A stretch of DNA of 64,000 nucleotides from Gliomastix tumulicola. Taxonomy: Eukaryota > Ascomycota > Sordariomycetes > Hypocreales > Bionectriaceae. The notes under the pieces are model-generated. The model saw only the letters and a list, made by a program, of their open reading frames with translations. It was not told where the DNA came from and did not search any database. Shown here one piece after another: positions 63,563 through 64,000 of this stretch; positions within the stretch are counted from its first letter, which is position 1, and every line of letters starts with the position of its first letter. The DNA is taken from positions 7,316,001 to 7,380,000 of the forward strand of contig BCHX01000001.1 in NCBI GenBank assembly GCA_001599755.1. Reading direction: 5' to 3'. A program made the position numbers and the translations under genes.

Positions 63563-64000
63563 TGGTCACAAGGAGAGGGAAAGGAAACCGAAAATACCTG
63601 ACTTGGGCGTAACGTTGTTCACGGAGTCCGATTGGTGACATTGTGGATCGCACGCAGGCTACTAGTAATAAATTTTCATCATCCATCTCATTATCGCTAC
63701 TAGTAAGGACCTGCCACTACCTGTAGACAGATGGCGCTTGTGTGTACCAGGCAATAGCCGGATGGATATTCATGTATCACGTATTCCAACACGTAACGTA
63801 AGACGGCGGTTTGTTGGGAAAACAAACTCCCTTTAGGGTAGGTGTAATAGCTGCGTCTCGTCCTCAGTTGGATGTGACCCGGATGGAAGACCCCAATTCT
63901 GACGGTCCTCCGGCCGATATCGGTGCAGGTGCAGTGAAGTGAATCCTTCTGGCTGTCAGGCGACACACGACATCACAAAACAGAAAACTCGCTGCTTCCA
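63563..64000. other. 3' flank of aconitase gene to window end
   Basis: About 440 bases with no gene recognised. Confidence 0.5.

Noticed and set aside
1..64000. Transposable elements, CRISPR arrays, prophage or other bacterial mobile elements
   Set aside because: No terminal repeats, transposase or reverse transcriptase frames, or spaced repeats were found; a eukaryotic intron-rich context throughout makes CRISPR and prophage implausible.

Overview
The window is nuclear DNA of a filamentous ascomycete (Pezizomycotina, probably a sordariomycete-like lineage). The grounds are about 61 short spliceosomal introns, mostly 45-90 nt, with GTNNGT donors, CTRAC-type branch sites and YAG acceptors; GC-rich exons; and fungus-specific families (RTA1, Zn2Cys6 regulators, a PDR-type ABC-G pump, AAAP and MFS permeases, EthD, a secreted tripeptidyl-aminopeptidase-like hydrolase, a PL1 pectate lyase). 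Gene models were built by hand: exons were joined where reading frame, splice signals and protein-family continuity agree, and every multi-exon model given sums to a whole number of codons.

Layout, left to right. 0-7.5 kb: the 3' end of an unrecognised gene, an RTA1-like membrane protein, a secreted alpha/beta-hydrolase peptidase and a decayed amidohydrolase pseudogene. 8-14.3 kb: a medium-chain dehydrogenase/enoyl reductase, an NmrA-like Rossmann protein, an EthD-domain protein and a flavin amine oxidase. 14.8-17.3 kb: an ankyrin protein with a STAND-type N-terminal domain but no NTPase core, and a short F-box-like protein. 19.3-24.9 kb: a secreted pectate lyase between two AAAP amino-acid permeases. 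25.5-34.6 kb: a capsular-polysaccharide-type glycosyltransferase, a GST divergent from a Zn2Cys6 regulator, a PAQR/Izh membrane protein and a DHA1-like MFS exporter. 36.8-45.9 kb: glycerate kinase, an ACS-type MFS permease, a secreted beta-lactamase-fold serine hydrolase, a Zn2Cys6 regulator with a C-terminal regulatory region, and a very small Zn2Cys6 protein. 46.7-57 kb: a full-size PDR ABC pump divergent from the small regulator, a single-pass membrane protein and a 13-exon dynamin-superfamily (SLIP-GC-like) GTPase. 58.5-63.6 kb: a sugar permease and a mitochondrial aconitase paralogue.

Functionally the region reads as accessory metabolism, transport and detoxification rather than a core housekeeping block: export pumps with adjacent Zn2Cys6 regulators, nutrient uptake (amino acids, sugars, organic anions), and extracellular degradation (pectate lyase, peptidase, serine hydrolase). 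No polyketide or nonribosomal peptide core enzyme, transposon or CRISPR array was seen.

The observations most worth following are: the SLIP-GC-like GTPase with a long FG-containing nucleoporin-like N-terminus; the 174-residue stand-alone Zn2Cys6 protein facing the PDR pump across a promoter with CGG triplets and a perfect inverted repeat; the aconitase paralogue with a changed active-site loop; the STAND-like/ankyrin protein with no NTPase; and the high share of AAG 3' splice sites. None of these is proven to be a new system; they are leads from sequence reading alone.
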